From positions 3,358,501 through 3,422,500 of the forward strand of contig NZ_CP023690.1 in assembly GCF_008704795.1 (NCBI RefSeq): 64,000 bases of DNA, read 5' to 3'. The notes beneath the pieces were generated by a model, which worked only from the letters and a program-made list of their open reading frames with translations, made no database searches and was not told the origin of the DNA. The DNA comes from Streptomyces spectabilis. Lineage in GTDB: Bacteria > Actinomycetota > Actinomycetes > Streptomycetales > Streptomycetaceae. This document shows, in pieces, positions 7,932 through 17,030 of the stretch. A program made the position numbers and the translations under genes. Positions within the stretch are counted from its first letter, which is position 1, and every line of letters begins with the position of its first letter.

Positions 7932-9552
7932 CCACGGGTTCGTCGTCGATTTCCCCACCCTGTGGATCGTCCCGGACTGGATCGAAGCGCACTGCCCGGT
8001 GCCGGACGGGTTCCGCGCGGGCGAGTCCCTCGAGCTGTATCCGTGGCAACTGTGGTGCACGGTCAACCACTACCGCATCAAGGCGACGGCGACGCGCGGG
8101 CAGCTGGCGCCTGCGTTCCACTACCGGCGCTCGCAGGTGGTGGCGCCGCAGAAGACCGGCAAGGGCCCGTGGTCGGCGACCATCGTCTTGGCCGAAGCCG
8201 TGGGCCCGGTCGTGTTCAACGGGTGGGCCCGCGGCGGCGAACGCTTCCGGTGCGCGGATCACGGCTGCTCGTGCGGCTGGTGGTACGAGTACGAGGCGGG
8301 CGAGCCCATGGGCATGCCGTGGCCGAGTCCGTTGATCCAGCTGACGGCGACGTCCGAGGACCAGGTGGCCAACGTCTACCGGCCGCTGCAGAGCATGGTG
8401 AAGCAGGGCCCGCTCGGCGACCTGATGCGGGTGGGCGAGGAGTTCGTGCGCATCGGCGAGCGCGGCCGCATCGACGTCGTCACGTCCTCGGCCCTGTCCC
8501 GGCTCGGCAACCCGATCACGGCAGCCGTGCAGGACGAGACGGGCACGTGGACCGAGGCGAACAAGCTGCGCCGGGTCGCGGAGACGCAGCGGCGCGGCCT
8601 GGCCGGGATGGGCGGCCGGGCGCTGGAGACCACGAACTCGTGGGACCCGTCCGAGGACTCGGTGGCGCAGCGCACCAGCGAGGCCAAGGCCCGCGACATC
8701 TTCAAGTACCACCCGCAGGCACCCAGGACGCTGTCCTACAGCAACAAGCGGGAGCGCCGGAAGATCCACGCGGTGGTGTACGCGGGGTCGACGCACGTGG
8801 ACCTGGACGCGATCGAGGCCGAGGCCGTCGAGTTGATGGAGAAGGACCCGGCGCAGGCCGAGCGGTTCTTCGGCAACCGCTGCGTCGCAGGCAGCGCCGG
8901 GTGGCTGGACGGCTCGAAGTGGGCGGCGAAGGCGAAGCCGCGGCGGGTGCGCGCGTACACGCGGATCGTGCTCGGCTTCGACGGCTCGGACATGGACGAC
9001 TGGACGGCGATCCGCGCGGAGACGATGGACGGCTACCAGTTCACGCCGGTGTTCGGCGCGAACGACGAGCCGACGATCTGGAACCCGGCCGACCACGGTG
9101 GGCAGGTCCCGCGCGCGGAGGTCCGCGCGGCAATGGACCAGTTGATGAACCGTTACGACGTGGTGCGCCTGTACGCGGATCCGCCGTACTGGGACACCGA
9201 GGTCGATGAGTGGGTGGACCTGTACGGCGAGGAGCGGGTGATCCGCTGGTACACGCGCCGCATGGTCCAGATGCATGCGGCGGCCGAGCGGCTGAAGACG
9301 GACGTAGTCAAGCGGAACACCGAGGGGGCGCGGGCGGCCGCGTTCACGCACGACGGGTGCCCGCTGACGCAGTCGCACATCGAGAACACGCGCATGGCCG
9401 AGCGCCCCTCCGGGCTGTACGTGCTGCGCAAGGCGAGCCCTGCCCAGAAGATCGACAGTTCGGTGGCGTCGGTGCTCGCGCACGAGGCGCTCGGCGACGT
9501 CATCGCGGCGGGCCTGGCCGAGCGAGAAGAGTCCTTCTACTACTCGGCGTGA
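7915..9552 (+). CDS. Terminase large subunit (545 aa)
   Basis: Packaging motor ATPase with C-terminal nuclease. Walker A is the variant VVAPQKTGKG at about residues 75-84, as in phage terminases of this group. Further on, GFDGSDMDDW (about 356) and LYADPPYW (about 420) supply the acidic residues expected for the RNase-H-like nuclease. GTG start overlaps the small subunit gene. Length is normal for an intact protein. Confidence 0.9.
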   Translation: MTKAPDHGFVVDFPTLWIVPDWIEAHCPVPDGFRAGESLELYPWQLWCTVNHYRIKATATRGQLAPAFHYRRSQVVAPQKTGKGPWSATIVLAEAVGPVVFNGWARGGERFRCADHGCSCGWWYEYEAGEPMGMPWPSPLIQLTATSEDQVANVYRPLQSMVKQGPLGDLMRVGEEFVRIGERGRIDVVTSSALSRLGNPITAAVQDETGTWTEANKLRRVAETQRRGLAGMGGRALETTNSWDPSEDSVAQRTSEAKARDIFKYHPQAPRTLSYSNKRERRKIHAVVYAGSTHVDLDAIEAEAVELMEKDPAQAERFFGNRCVAGSAGWLDGSKWAAKAKPRRVRAYTRIVLGFDGSDMDDWTAIRAETMDGYQFTPVFGANDEPTIWNPADHGGQVPRAEVRAAMDQLMNRYDVVRLYADPPYWDTEVDEWVDLYGEERVIRWYTRRMVQMHAAAERLKTDVVKRNTEGARAAAFTHDGCPLTQSHIENTRMAERPSGLYVLRKASPAQKIDSSVASVLAHEALGDVIAAGLAEREESFYYSA

Positions 9553-9561
9553 GGGGGTCGC

Positions 9562-11037
9562 ATGGCCACGCTGGCGCAGGCCCTCCAACTGGTGTCGCTC
9601 CTGGAGTCGGAGTTGATCCGCCGCCGGTCGGAGATCGACCGGAACGGCGACTACTACCGCGGCAAGCACCCGCTGAAGTTCGCCTCGGACGACTTCGCGA
9701 AGTACCACGGCGACCGATACCGGGACTTCTCCGATAACTGGACGCAGGTCGTCGCCGACAGCCCAGTGGAGCGGCTGACGGTCACCGGGTTCCAGGCCTC
9801 CGGGCAGGAGCGGGCCGACAAGGACCTGTGGGAGGTGTGGCAGGTCAACGGCCTGGACGCTGACTCGCAGTTGGGGTTCCTCGGCGCGGTCACCAGCGCG
9901 CGCAGCTTCGTGCTGGTGTGGGGCGACCCGGACGACCCCGACATGCCTGTGGTCACCTTCGAGGACGCGGGGCAGTGCATCGTGGCCTACGAGCCCGGAT
10001 CCCGGCGGATGCGGCGGGCAGGGCTGAAGCGCTGGCAGGACGGCAACCGCGACTTTGCGACGCTGTATCTGCCCACCGAGGTGTGGAAGTTCTCCCGGCC
10101 GTTGGCCCGGCAGGACAAGAGCCCGCAGATGGCCGACGTCGATGAGCAGCTGCGGACGTGGGAGCCGCGGGAGATGGCGGATGAGCCGAACCCGCAGCCC
10201 AACCCGATGCTGGCGGTGCCGCTCGTGGAGCTGCCGAACAAGCCGATGTTGGTGGAGGACCCGATCTCGGACGTGTCCGGCGTGGTGGCGATGCAGGATG
10301 CGATCAACCTGCTGTGGGCGCAGCTGTTCACCGCCTCTGATTACGCGTCGTTCCCGCAGCGCGTCGTGCTCGGCGCCGAGCGGCCGATGATCCCGAAGCT
10401 GAATGCGGCGGGCGAGATCGTCGGCAAGCAGCCCGTCGACCTGTCGAAGTTCGCGGTCGACCGGGTTGCGTGGATCACGGGCAAGGACGCGAAGATCGCG
10501 GAGTGGCAGGCCGCCAACCTGGGAGCGTACTCGTCGATCATCGAGGTTGCTGTCGGGCACCTCGCCGCGCAGACCCGCACCCCGCAGCACTACCTGGTCG
10601 GCAAAATGGCCAACCTGTCCGGTGACGCGCTGCTGGCCGCTGAGACCGGGCTGGTCAAGCGGGTGGACGAGAAGAAGCTGTGGTTCGGGCAGTCCCTGCG
10701 GGAGGTCACCCGTCTGATCTACCTTGCGCGCGGCGAGGACGAGCGGGCGCGGGCGATGCGCGCGGGCGCGGTGCTGTGGGCGGACTCCGAGTCCCGCTCG
10801 CACTCCCAGCTCGCGGACGCGCTCGTGAAGCTGAAGGACATCGGGTTCCCCTTCGAGTGGCTGGCCCTGCGCTACGGGCTTACCCCCACCGAGGTCGCGG
10901 ACGTGGTCGCGATGCGGGAGCGGGAGATGGAGATGGACCCGGTGGGCGCGGCCGCGCAGCTGCTTGCCCAGCGTCCCGTCCCGGACACCGAGACGGAACC
11001 GGGCGAGGACCCGGTTCCCGATGAGGCGGCGTCGTGA
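9562..11037 (+). CDS. Portal protein (491 aa)
   Basis: Forms the dodecameric vertex through which DNA enters and to which the tail attaches. The sequence matches the Gp6-type portal pattern of actinophages: N-terminal YYRGKHPLKFAS, FSDNWTQVVADS, central MQDAINLLWAQLFTASDYAS, and AQTRTPQHYLVG in the stem region. The prophage 2 portal has the same blocks. The last four bases overlap the MuF gene. Confidence 0.9.
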   Translation: MATLAQALQLVSLLESELIRRRSEIDRNGDYYRGKHPLKFASDDFAKYHGDRYRDFSDNWTQVVADSPVERLTVTGFQASGQERADKDLWEVWQVNGLDADSQLGFLGAVTSARSFVLVWGDPDDPDMPVVTFEDAGQCIVAYEPGSRRMRRAGLKRWQDGNRDFATLYLPTEVWKFSRPLARQDKSPQMADVDEQLRTWEPREMADEPNPQPNPMLAVPLVELPNKPMLVEDPISDVSGVVAMQDAINLLWAQLFTASDYASFPQRVVLGAERPMIPKLNAAGEIVGKQPVDLSKFAVDRVAWITGKDAKIAEWQAANLGAYSSIIEVAVGHLAAQTRTPQHYLVGKMANLSGDALLAAETGLVKRVDEKKLWFGQSLREVTRLIYLARGEDERARAMRAGAVLWADSESRSHSQLADALVKLKDIGFPFEWLALRYGLTPTEVADVVAMREREMEMDPVGAAAQLLAQRPVPDTETEPGEDPVPDEAAS

Positions 11038-11978
11038 CGCCGCCGGTATCCGCTCAGCAGCACCAGGAGCAGCGGGCCGTGCAGGCGGCGACGGCGGCGG
11101 CCGCGGTGCGCGCGATCTGGACGGGCGTTGACGAGGAGCGGCTGGAGGCGTCGTGGCTGGCGCGGGCGCCGCTGGCCGCCGAGCTCATTCGCACCGGGCA
11201 GCTCGCTGCGGCCTCGTCGGCCGAGCCCTGGCTGGCCGCCGAGGTCGGCGAGGGCGAGGGCACCGTGGACGCGGAGGCCGCGGTGGCGGCGACCGGGGAC
11301 CTGACGCTGCCGCTGCTGTATCCGCTGCTGATCGCTTTCAACCGGATCGCCCGCGGCTTCTCCACGGCGTTGTCGATCCTGTCGGGGGCGGCGTTTCTGG
11401 AGATGGTGACCCGCAGCCTGATCGCGGACGCGGGCCGCATCGCGGACATGGCCGGAATGATCGCCCGGCCGCGCGTCGTGTCCTACGTCCGCGTCGTGCA
11501 CCTGCCCGCGTGCGCGCGCTGCATCATCCTCGCCGGACGCGAATACAGCCTCAGCGAAGGGTTCCTGCGGCATCCGCGGTGCGACTGCACCATGGCGCCG
11601 AAGCGGCCCGGCGACAGCTGGGTGCCGCTGCTTCCTGAGGACCTGGCCGCGCAGATGACCGAGGGCCAGATGCGGCGCGCGTTCGGCGAGGCCGGCGCGC
11701 AGGCCATCGCCGACGGCGCGGACGTCGCGCAGGTCGTCAACGCGCGGCGCGGCATGACCACGGCCACCCGCTACCGGCGCACCGTGCAGGCCACCACCGA
11801 AGGCACCACCCGCCGGGGCCTGTACGGGTCGCGGAGGTCGAAGTTCGAGAAGGTCCCCGGCGCCCGGTACGCGCGCGCGAGCACGCCGCGGCTGATGCCG
11901 GAGGAGATCTACCGGCTGGCCGACGGCGACCGTGCGCACGCGATCCGCCTGCTGCGCCGCAACGGCTACCTCTTCTGA
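11034..11978 (+). CDS. MuF-like minor head protein (314 aa)
   Basis: Minor capsid or maturation protein that follows the portal in siphoviruses. The diagnostic part is a cysteine quartet, CARC at about 160-163 and HPRCDC at 180-185, inside a block shared almost residue for residue with the prophage 2 protein at 45771. The C-terminus ends with SRLMPEEIYRLADGDR-type sequence, also shared. GTG start overlaps the portal gene. Confidence 0.8.
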   Translation: MTPPVSAQQHQEQRAVQAATAAAAVRAIWTGVDEERLEASWLARAPLAAELIRTGQLAAASSAEPWLAAEVGEGEGTVDAEAAVAATGDLTLPLLYPLLIAFNRIARGFSTALSILSGAAFLEMVTRSLIADAGRIADMAGMIARPRVVSYVRVVHLPACARCIILAGREYSLSEGFLRHPRCDCTMAPKRPGDSWVPLLPEDLAAQMTEGQMRRAFGEAGAQAIADGADVAQVVNARRGMTTATRYRRTVQATTEGTTRRGLYGSRRSKFEKVPGARYARASTPRLMPEEIYRLADGDRAHAIRLLRRNGYLF

Positions 11979-12025
11979 CCTGGCGCAACGCCCGGTCCAC
12001 ACCGCACCCGCAACGGGAGATCAGC

Positions 12026-12775
12026 ATGCACGCACCCCTGCCCACGCACCCGCGTACCGGCGCCCGCGCGCTGGGCTGGCGCAAGGCCCGCCCTGGCGAG
12101 GACGACGACGCCCTGTATCCGGTCTGGCCGATCCTCGGCGGCGCCGAGGACGAGGACGGCCAGGACGACGACACGGACGACGACACGGACGAGGGCGCCG
12201 ACGACGACGGTGGCCAGGACGACGACACGGCGGACGGAGGCGACCAGGACGACGCGGACCCCGAGGGCGCCGACCAGCTCGGCGACCGCGGCAAGCGGGC
12301 CCTGGCCGCGATGAAGGGCAAGTGGAAGTCCGAGCGCGACAAGCGCCGCGCGCTCGAGACCCGCATGGCCGAGCAGGGCCAGGACGACGACGCGGTCACC
12401 AAGGCGACCGCGGCCGCAACGGCCGCAGCCAACACGCGGATCCTCAAGGCCGAGGTCCGCGCCGCCGCCAAGGGCCGCCTGGCCGACCCCAAGGACGCGC
12501 TCACCTTCCTCGACCTCGAGCAGTTCGAGGTCGACGAGGACGGCGCGATCGACGAGGACGAGATCGCCGAGGCGATCGAGACCCTCCTGAAGAAGAAGCC
12601 CTATCTGGCCGCTCAGAGCGGCCGCCGGTTCCAGGGCACCGGTGATGGCGGAGCAGCGCGCAAGGCGGGCCGTCCGAAGCAGCTCGGCGAGAAAGACCTC
12701 AAGAACATGAGCGCCGACGACATCGTCAAGGCCCAGGACGCGGGCCAGCTCGACGACTACCTCGGCGCCGGATAA
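12026..12775 (+). CDS. Capsid scaffold protein (249 aa)
   Basis: Very acidic protein (long Asp/Glu runs between about residues 35 and 80) followed by helical segments and a C-terminus typical of scaffolds. It lies between the MuF and capsid genes, the standard place. Scaffolds guide procapsid assembly and then leave. No protease motif is visible, so it is a scaffold rather than a protease fusion. Confidence 0.8.
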   Translation: MHAPLPTHPRTGARALGWRKARPGEDDDALYPVWPILGGAEDEDGQDDDTDDDTDEGADDDGGQDDDTADGGDQDDADPEGADQLGDRGKRALAAMKGKWKSERDKRRALETRMAEQGQDDDAVTKATAAATAAANTRILKAEVRAAAKGRLADPKDALTFLDLEQFEVDEDGAIDEDEIAEAIETLLKKKPYLAAQSGRRFQGTGDGGAARKAGRPKQLGEKDLKNMSADDIVKAQDAGQLDDYLGAG

Positions 12776-12790
12776 CCCAAGGAGGGCCCC

Positions 12791-13633
12791 GTGGCCATCA
12801 CCCGCTTCAGGCCGGAGGTCTGGTCGGCGCGACTGCTCGTCGCCACCCGGACCCGGCTCGTCTACGCGCAGCCCGGCGTCGTCAACCGCGACTACGAGGG
12901 CGAGATCGCCGAGTCCGGCGACACCGTGCGCATCACATCGATCTCGGACCCGACGATCGGCACGTACACCCCGAACTCGACGGTCATCACGCCCGAAGAG
13001 CTCACCGACGCGCAGCGCACGCTGCTGATCGACCAGTCGAAGTACTTCTCGTTCAAGGTCGACGACGTCGACAAGCGGCAGGCCAAGGGCACCGTCATGC
13101 CCGAGGCCATGAACCGCTCCGCCTACCAGCTGGCCCGCGTCGCCGACTCCTACGTGGCGAACCTGTACACGCAGACCGCGGTCGGCAACCAGCTCGGCAC
13201 GGTGGCCGTCACCACGGCGGACCTGGCGTACACGCAGCTGCGCCTGCTGAAGCTGAAGATGGACGAGGCGGACATCCCCGAAGAGGGCCGCTACGTCGTC
13301 GGCCCGCCGTGGTTCTTCTCCCTGCTGCTGGAGTCTCCCAAGTTCCTGGACGCCTCCGCGTCCGGGACCACCGAGCCGCTGCGCAACGGCTTCATCGGCC
13401 GCACCCTCGGCTTCAACCTGGCGCAGTCCAACCAGGCCCCCAACCCCACCGGAGACGACTTCGTCGTCCAGGCCGGGGTGCCGGAAGCGATCTCCTACGC
13501 CGAGCAGATCAACAAGACCGAGGCCTACCGGCCCGAGTCGAGCTTCTCGGACGCCATCAAGGGCCTGCACCTGTACGGGGCCAAGGTGATCCGCCCCACC
13601 CACCTCGTCACGCTGCTCGCGTCGAAGACCTGA
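12791..13633 (+). CDS. Major capsid protein (280 aa)
   Basis: GTG start after AAGGAGG. The order of elements (N-terminal arm with RPEVWSARLL, an extended loop with DTVRITSISDPTIGTY, a helix-rich middle, and a C-terminal IKGLHLYGAKVIRPTHLVTL strand) fits a HK97-fold capsid of the small actinophage group. Position after the scaffold supports this. It shows no obvious similarity to the prophage 2 capsid. Confidence 0.85.
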   Translation: MAITRFRPEVWSARLLVATRTRLVYAQPGVVNRDYEGEIAESGDTVRITSISDPTIGTYTPNSTVITPEELTDAQRTLLIDQSKYFSFKVDDVDKRQAKGTVMPEAMNRSAYQLARVADSYVANLYTQTAVGNQLGTVAVTTADLAYTQLRLLKLKMDEADIPEEGRYVVGPPWFFSLLLESPKFLDASASGTTEPLRNGFIGRTLGFNLAQSNQAPNPTGDDFVVQAGVPEAISYAEQINKTEAYRPESSFSDAIKGLHLYGAKVIRPTHLVTLLASKT

Positions 13634-13648
13634 TAGGAGCCCGCCACC

Positions 13649-14017
13649 ATGGCACGTACCGCTGTCCCGTACAGCAACCTCGTTCCGAACGGCAACCTGG
13701 CGCAGCCCGCGGGCACCGCCCTGGACGCCACCAACGACCACGTCATCAACAACGCGGTGCCCGAGCTCACGGTGCTGCGGGTGACCAACACGGACGGCTC
13801 GCCGCACACCGTGACGGTCAAGGCCGGGGACAACCCGCCCGCGCTCGCGGCCGGGCAGGGCGACCTGACCGTGTCCGTCGCCGCGACGACCGGCGTGCAG
13901 CTGATCGGCCCCTTCGAGTCCGGCCGTTTCCTCCAGGCCAACGGCACGATGGAGATCGACATCGAGGCCTCCCACGCCGGAACGATCACCGCGCTGCGCG
14001 TCCCGAGGAACACCTGA
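13649..14017 (+). CDS. Probable head decoration protein (122 aa)
   Basis: ATG after GGAGCCCGCCACC. The protein is beta-rich with alternating Thr/Val strands (LTVLRVTNTDGSPHTVTV) and no membrane segment. A small beta-sandwich protein directly after the capsid gene is usually a decoration or head-fibre protein. The product of 15298-15624 has the same strand pattern, suggesting an old duplication. Confidence 0.55.
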   Translation: MARTAVPYSNLVPNGNLAQPAGTALDATNDHVINNAVPELTVLRVTNTDGSPHTVTVKAGDNPPALAAGQGDLTVSVAATTGVQLIGPFESGRFLQANGTMEIDIEASHAGTITALRVPRNT

Positions 14018-14018
14018 C

Positions 14019-14348
14019 ATGGCAGAGACGATCTATCTGCGCGGCGAAGGCGGCGGCATCCACGCCATGGATCTGCCCCTGCACGAGTCGATTCAGCAGC
14101 GCCTGGAGCGCGGGCAGCTGCGCCGCGTCAACGCCGACGGCAGCCCGCTGGCCGCCGAACAGGCGCCCGCAGGCCCGGCGGACGACAGCACCCCGGACGC
14201 CGACCCCGCCGCCCCGTCCGGGCGGCCGCCGGTCAACGCGCCCAAGGCGGACTGGATCTCCTACATCGTCGCCCAGGGGCAGCTGTCCTTCGACGACGCC
14301 GCGAACCTGACCAAGGCCGACCTGATCGACCTCGCGGATGCGAGCTGA
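14019..14348 (+). CDS. Hypothetical head-region protein (109 aa)
   Basis: ATG one base after the previous stop. The N-terminus has MAETIYLRGEGGGIHAMDLP, then a Pro/Ala-rich linker, then a C-terminal helical part with WISYIVAQGQLSFDDAANLTK resembling the small HeH/LEM-like helices found in head-tail region proteins. Exact role unknown. Confidence 0.6.
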   Translation: MAETIYLRGEGGGIHAMDLPLHESIQQRLERGQLRRVNADGSPLAAEQAPAGPADDSTPDADPAAPSGRPPVNAPKADWISYIVAQGQLSFDDAANLTKADLIDLADAS

Positions 14349-14360
14349 GGGGAGGCCGCC

Positions 14361-14957
14361 GTGGCACTCGCCCCGCTGGCGACGGTGGCCGACCTGGAGG
14401 CCCGCGGCCTGGCCATCGCAGCTGAAGAGGTCGCCGTCGTCGGTGTCTACCTCGAGGAGGCCTCGGCCGCCGTCCGGGAGGCCGCCGGGGTGCCCATCAG
14501 CCAGACGACGTCGACGCTCACCCTGGAGGGCCCGGACGACTCGCAGTGGCTGCACCTGCCCGGACCCCCGATCCAGGCGGTGGCGTCGGTCGCGATCGAC
14601 GGGCAGACGGTCACCGACTGGAAGCTGACCGCGCACAAGCTGTGGCGTGCGAACGGCTGGCGCACCGGCTGCGAGCCGTCCGACGTCGAGGTGGTGCAGA
14701 CCCACGGCCTGCCCACCGTGCCGGCGGACCTCGTCGGCCTGGTGTGCCGGATCGCTGCCGCGGTCCTGGTCCACCAGCGGGCGCAGCCCGACGGCGAGGG
14801 CCTCGCAGCGAAGGACATCAGGTCTGAGCGGATCGGGGACTACTCCGTGACCTACGGCGACAGCGGCCGCATCACCGACATCGAGCTGCCCGACTACCTG
14901 CGCGAGCAGCTCGCCGCCCGCTTCGGCGGCGGGGCCACGCTGGTGAGGTCCCGGTGA
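14361..14957 (+). CDS. Head-tail connector (198 aa)
   Basis: Adaptor that sits on the portal. It begins LATVADLEARGLAIA, followed by a helix with EEASAAVREAAGVP and a later LVGLVCRIAAAVLV helix, the pattern of Gp6/Gp15-like connectors. The stop overlaps the next gene's GTG (GTGA). The same position in prophage 2 is held by 48597-49133. Confidence 0.75.
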   Translation: MALAPLATVADLEARGLAIAAEEVAVVGVYLEEASAAVREAAGVPISQTTSTLTLEGPDDSQWLHLPGPPIQAVASVAIDGQTVTDWKLTAHKLWRANGWRTGCEPSDVEVVQTHGLPTVPADLVGLVCRIAAAVLVHQRAQPDGEGLAAKDIRSERIGDYSVTYGDSGRITDIELPDYLREQLAARFGGGATLVRSR

Positions 14958-15286
14958 GCCGCGTCGGGCACCTGCTGAACGGCCGCGTGGAAGTGTGGCG
15001 GCCGGTCACCGCCGACGACGGGGGCGGCGGGCAGGACACCACCTGGGTCCTCCAGGCCACGCTGCGGGCCCGCCTGGCGCAGCCCTCGGCGCGCGAGCGC
15101 CAGGCCGCCGACCAGGCCGAGGCCGACCTGACGCACATCGTCTACCTGACGCCGGGCGCGGACGTGCGCCGCGGCGACGAACTCCGCACGACGGCGGCCG
15201 TCGTGCTGGAGGTGACGGCTGTCTTCGAGCCGTCGGCGCCCGGCACCTATCTGAGGGCGGACTGCACCGCCCGCCAGCACGAATAG
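14954..15286 (+). CDS. Head-tail stopper (110 aa)
   Basis: GTG overlaps the connector stop. The beta-rich sequence with VEVWRPVTADDGGGGQDTTW and the ADLTHIVYLTPGADVRRGDELR block is typical of the head-closure (stopper) family that blocks DNA leakage before tail joining. Length and position agree. Confidence 0.75.
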   Translation: MSRVGHLLNGRVEVWRPVTADDGGGGQDTTWVLQATLRARLAQPSARERQAADQAEADLTHIVYLTPGADVRRGDELRTTAAVVLEVTAVFEPSAPGTYLRADCTARQHE

Positions 15287-15297
15287 AGGAGTTCCTC

Positions 15298-15624
15298 ATG
15301 GCCGTCCTGTCCGCGCAGTCCGTCGCCCTCGGCGGCCTGCAGCCCACCTACGCCAACGCCGCGGGCGGCGGCGACCAGGCGCCCACCGGCGAGAAGCTGG
15401 TCCTGCACGTCCGCAACGACGACGCCTCCTCCAAGACCGTCACGCTCACCACCCCGGGCACGGTCGGCGGCCTGGCCATCGCGGACGCCGCGCAGACCAT
15501 TCCGGCGGGCGGGGACGCGTTCATCCCGCTGAAGCCGACGTACCGGGACCCGGCGACCGGGCGGGCCTCCATCACCTACAGCGCCGCCACGTCCGTCACC
15601 GTGGCCGTCCTGCAGCTGCCCTGA
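15298..15624 (+). CDS. Small beta-rich protein, decoration-like (108 aa)
   Basis: ATG after AGAGGAGTTCCTC. It contains KLVLHVRNDDASSKTVTL and a final ITYSAATSVTVAVLQLP strand block that align in pattern with the product of 13649-14017. In related phages a protein of this type is inserted between the stopper and Gp10-like genes; it may decorate the head or neck. The stop overlaps the next ATG. Confidence 0.55.
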   Translation: MAVLSAQSVALGGLQPTYANAAGGGDQAPTGEKLVLHVRNDDASSKTVTLTTPGTVGGLAIADAAQTIPAGGDAFIPLKPTYRDPATGRASITYSAATSVTVAVLQLP

Positions 15625-15998
15625 TGGCCCGCCGCGCACGCCTGGAGGGCCTTGGCCGCGCGCTCGCCGCTATCGCGCGCGTGCCCGAAGCGATGCGCGA
15701 GGCCCGCACCGAGACGCTGCACGAGTGGGCGGAGAACGTGCAGGACACCGCCGAGGACCGTGTTCCGCGCCGCACTGGCAACCTGTGGCAGTCCCTGGAC
15801 CACCGCGTCTCCGAGCAGTACGGGCGGGCCGAGGTCGGCGTGTGGGAGCCCGACCAGCTCGAGTACGCGTACTACGTGGAGAAGGGCACCAGCTCCATGA
15901 CCGATCAGCCCTACCTGGTTCCCGCGTTCAACGAACACCGCCGCCAAGTGGTGCGCACCTACCGGGCCGCCGTCCGCCGACGCCTGGGAGGCGAGTGA
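15624..15998 (+). CDS. HK97 Gp10-like neck protein (124 aa)
   Basis: The ATG overlaps the previous stop. Motif block DRVPRRTGNLWQSLDHRV followed by YAYYVEKGTSSMTDQPYLVP is characteristic of HK97 Gp10/minor tail completion proteins, which act at the head-tail junction. The C-terminal helix is basic. Confidence 0.8.
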   Translation: MARRARLEGLGRALAAIARVPEAMREARTETLHEWAENVQDTAEDRVPRRTGNLWQSLDHRVSEQYGRAEVGVWEPDQLEYAYYVEKGTSSMTDQPYLVPAFNEHRRQVVRTYRAAVRRRLGGE

Positions 15999-16000
15999 TC

Positions 16001-16195
16001 ATGGCTGCCCCTGTGACAGTGTCCTTGCCCGTCTTCATCCGCGTCGGCGACGGAGCAGAGGTGCAGGCGGGCACCATCACCGCAGACTCGGCGACCGGCA
16101 TGCAGCTCGGCCAAGTTGATCTCCTGCGCGCCGTCGCAGACGAGATCCAGCGCCTGATCGCTGACCGGCCAGCGGACGAGGGACAGAGCGGGTGA
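16001..16195 (+). CDS. Small hypothetical protein (64 aa)
   Basis: ATG follows GGGAGGCGAG; a GTG six bases upstream is also possible. The product is a short beta stretch (TVSLPVFIRVGDGAEVQAGT) then a helix with VDLLRAVADEIQRLIADRP. The stop overlaps the next GTG. Function unknown; neck position suggests a tail-completion accessory. Confidence 0.55.
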   Translation: MAAPVTVSLPVFIRVGDGAEVQAGTITADSATGMQLGQVDLLRAVADEIQRLIADRPADEGQSG

Positions 16196-16593
16196 CGTCC
16201 GCGCTGTGGCCGCTCCAGACGGCCGTGTACGCCAAGCTGACCGGCCACGTCCCGCTCATGGCCCTCGTGTCGGGCGTGTACGACGAGGTGCCCGAGCAGG
16301 CCGCGCACCCCTACGTGTCGCTCGGCTCGATCACGGAGAGCGTCGACGACGCCCACAATCAGCGCGGTCTGGAGGCTGCCGTGGTGCTGCACGTGTGGTC
16401 GAAGTACCGCGGCTTCCGCGAGGCCGCGGCCATCCTCGCCGCCCTCGATGCCGCGCTGGACCGGCAGCCGCTGACCGTCTCCGGCTACCGGGACGTGTCC
16501 ATCGCGCACGACCAGCACCAGCAGTTGCGCGACCCTGACCCCCAGATCAGGCACATCAACGTGTCGTACCGGGTCTGGCTCACCAAGATCTGA
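16192..16593 (+). CDS. Tail terminator, DUF3168-like (133 aa)
   Basis: GTG start overlaps the previous gene. The N-terminus (LWPLQTAVYAKLTGHVPLMALVSGVYDEVP) and the VLHVWSKYRGFREAAAILA block are typical of DUF3168 tail-completion proteins that cap the tail tube. A good ribosome-binding site for the next gene follows (AGGAGG). Confidence 0.8.
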   Translation: MTSALWPLQTAVYAKLTGHVPLMALVSGVYDEVPEQAAHPYVSLGSITESVDDAHNQRGLEAAVVLHVWSKYRGFREAAAILAALDAALDRQPLTVSGYRDVSIAHDQHQQLRDPDPQIRHINVSYRVWLTKI

Positions 16594-16605
16594 CAGGAGG
16601 AAGCC

Positions 16606-17028
16606 ATGGCTGGACTCGACGCGTTCGGGACGCAGCTTCAGCGCGGCGACGGCGCCACCCCGACCGAGACGTTCTCGCCGATCGCGAACGTCACCGACAT
16701 CACCCCGCCCGGCGTCGAGCGGGAAACCTACGACGTCACTGCCCACGATTCCCCGGAGGCGTGGCGGGAGTTCATCGGCGGCCTGAAGGACGGCGGCGAG
16801 GTCGAGATCGAAGTGAACTACGACCCGCGCGAGCACGACAGCCTGTTCGCCGACTTCTCCGACGCGCTGCCCCGCTCCTACAAGGTCGTCTGGCCGGGCA
16901 CGCTCGGCTCGTGGGCGTTCGCGGCGATCCTGACGAACTTCGAGCCGGAGGCGCCGCACGACGACAAGCTCGCCGCGTCCCTGACGTTCAAGGTGTCCGG
17001 CAAGCCGGCCATCACCACGGGGGCCTGA
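16606..17028 (+). CDS. Major tail tube protein (140 aa)
   Basis: Polymerises into the tail tube. It starts GLDAFGTQLQRGD, has VTDITPPGVERETYDVTAHD and ends in ASLTFKVSGKPAIT, the typical shape of TP901-1/actinophage major tail proteins. It precedes the frameshifted chaperone pair, as expected. Confidence 0.85.
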   Translation: MAGLDAFGTQLQRGDGATPTETFSPIANVTDITPPGVERETYDVTAHDSPEAWREFIGGLKDGGEVEIEVNYDPREHDSLFADFSDALPRSYKVVWPGTLGSWAFAAILTNFEPEAPHDDKLAASLTFKVSGKPAITTGA

Positions 17029-17030
17029 GC

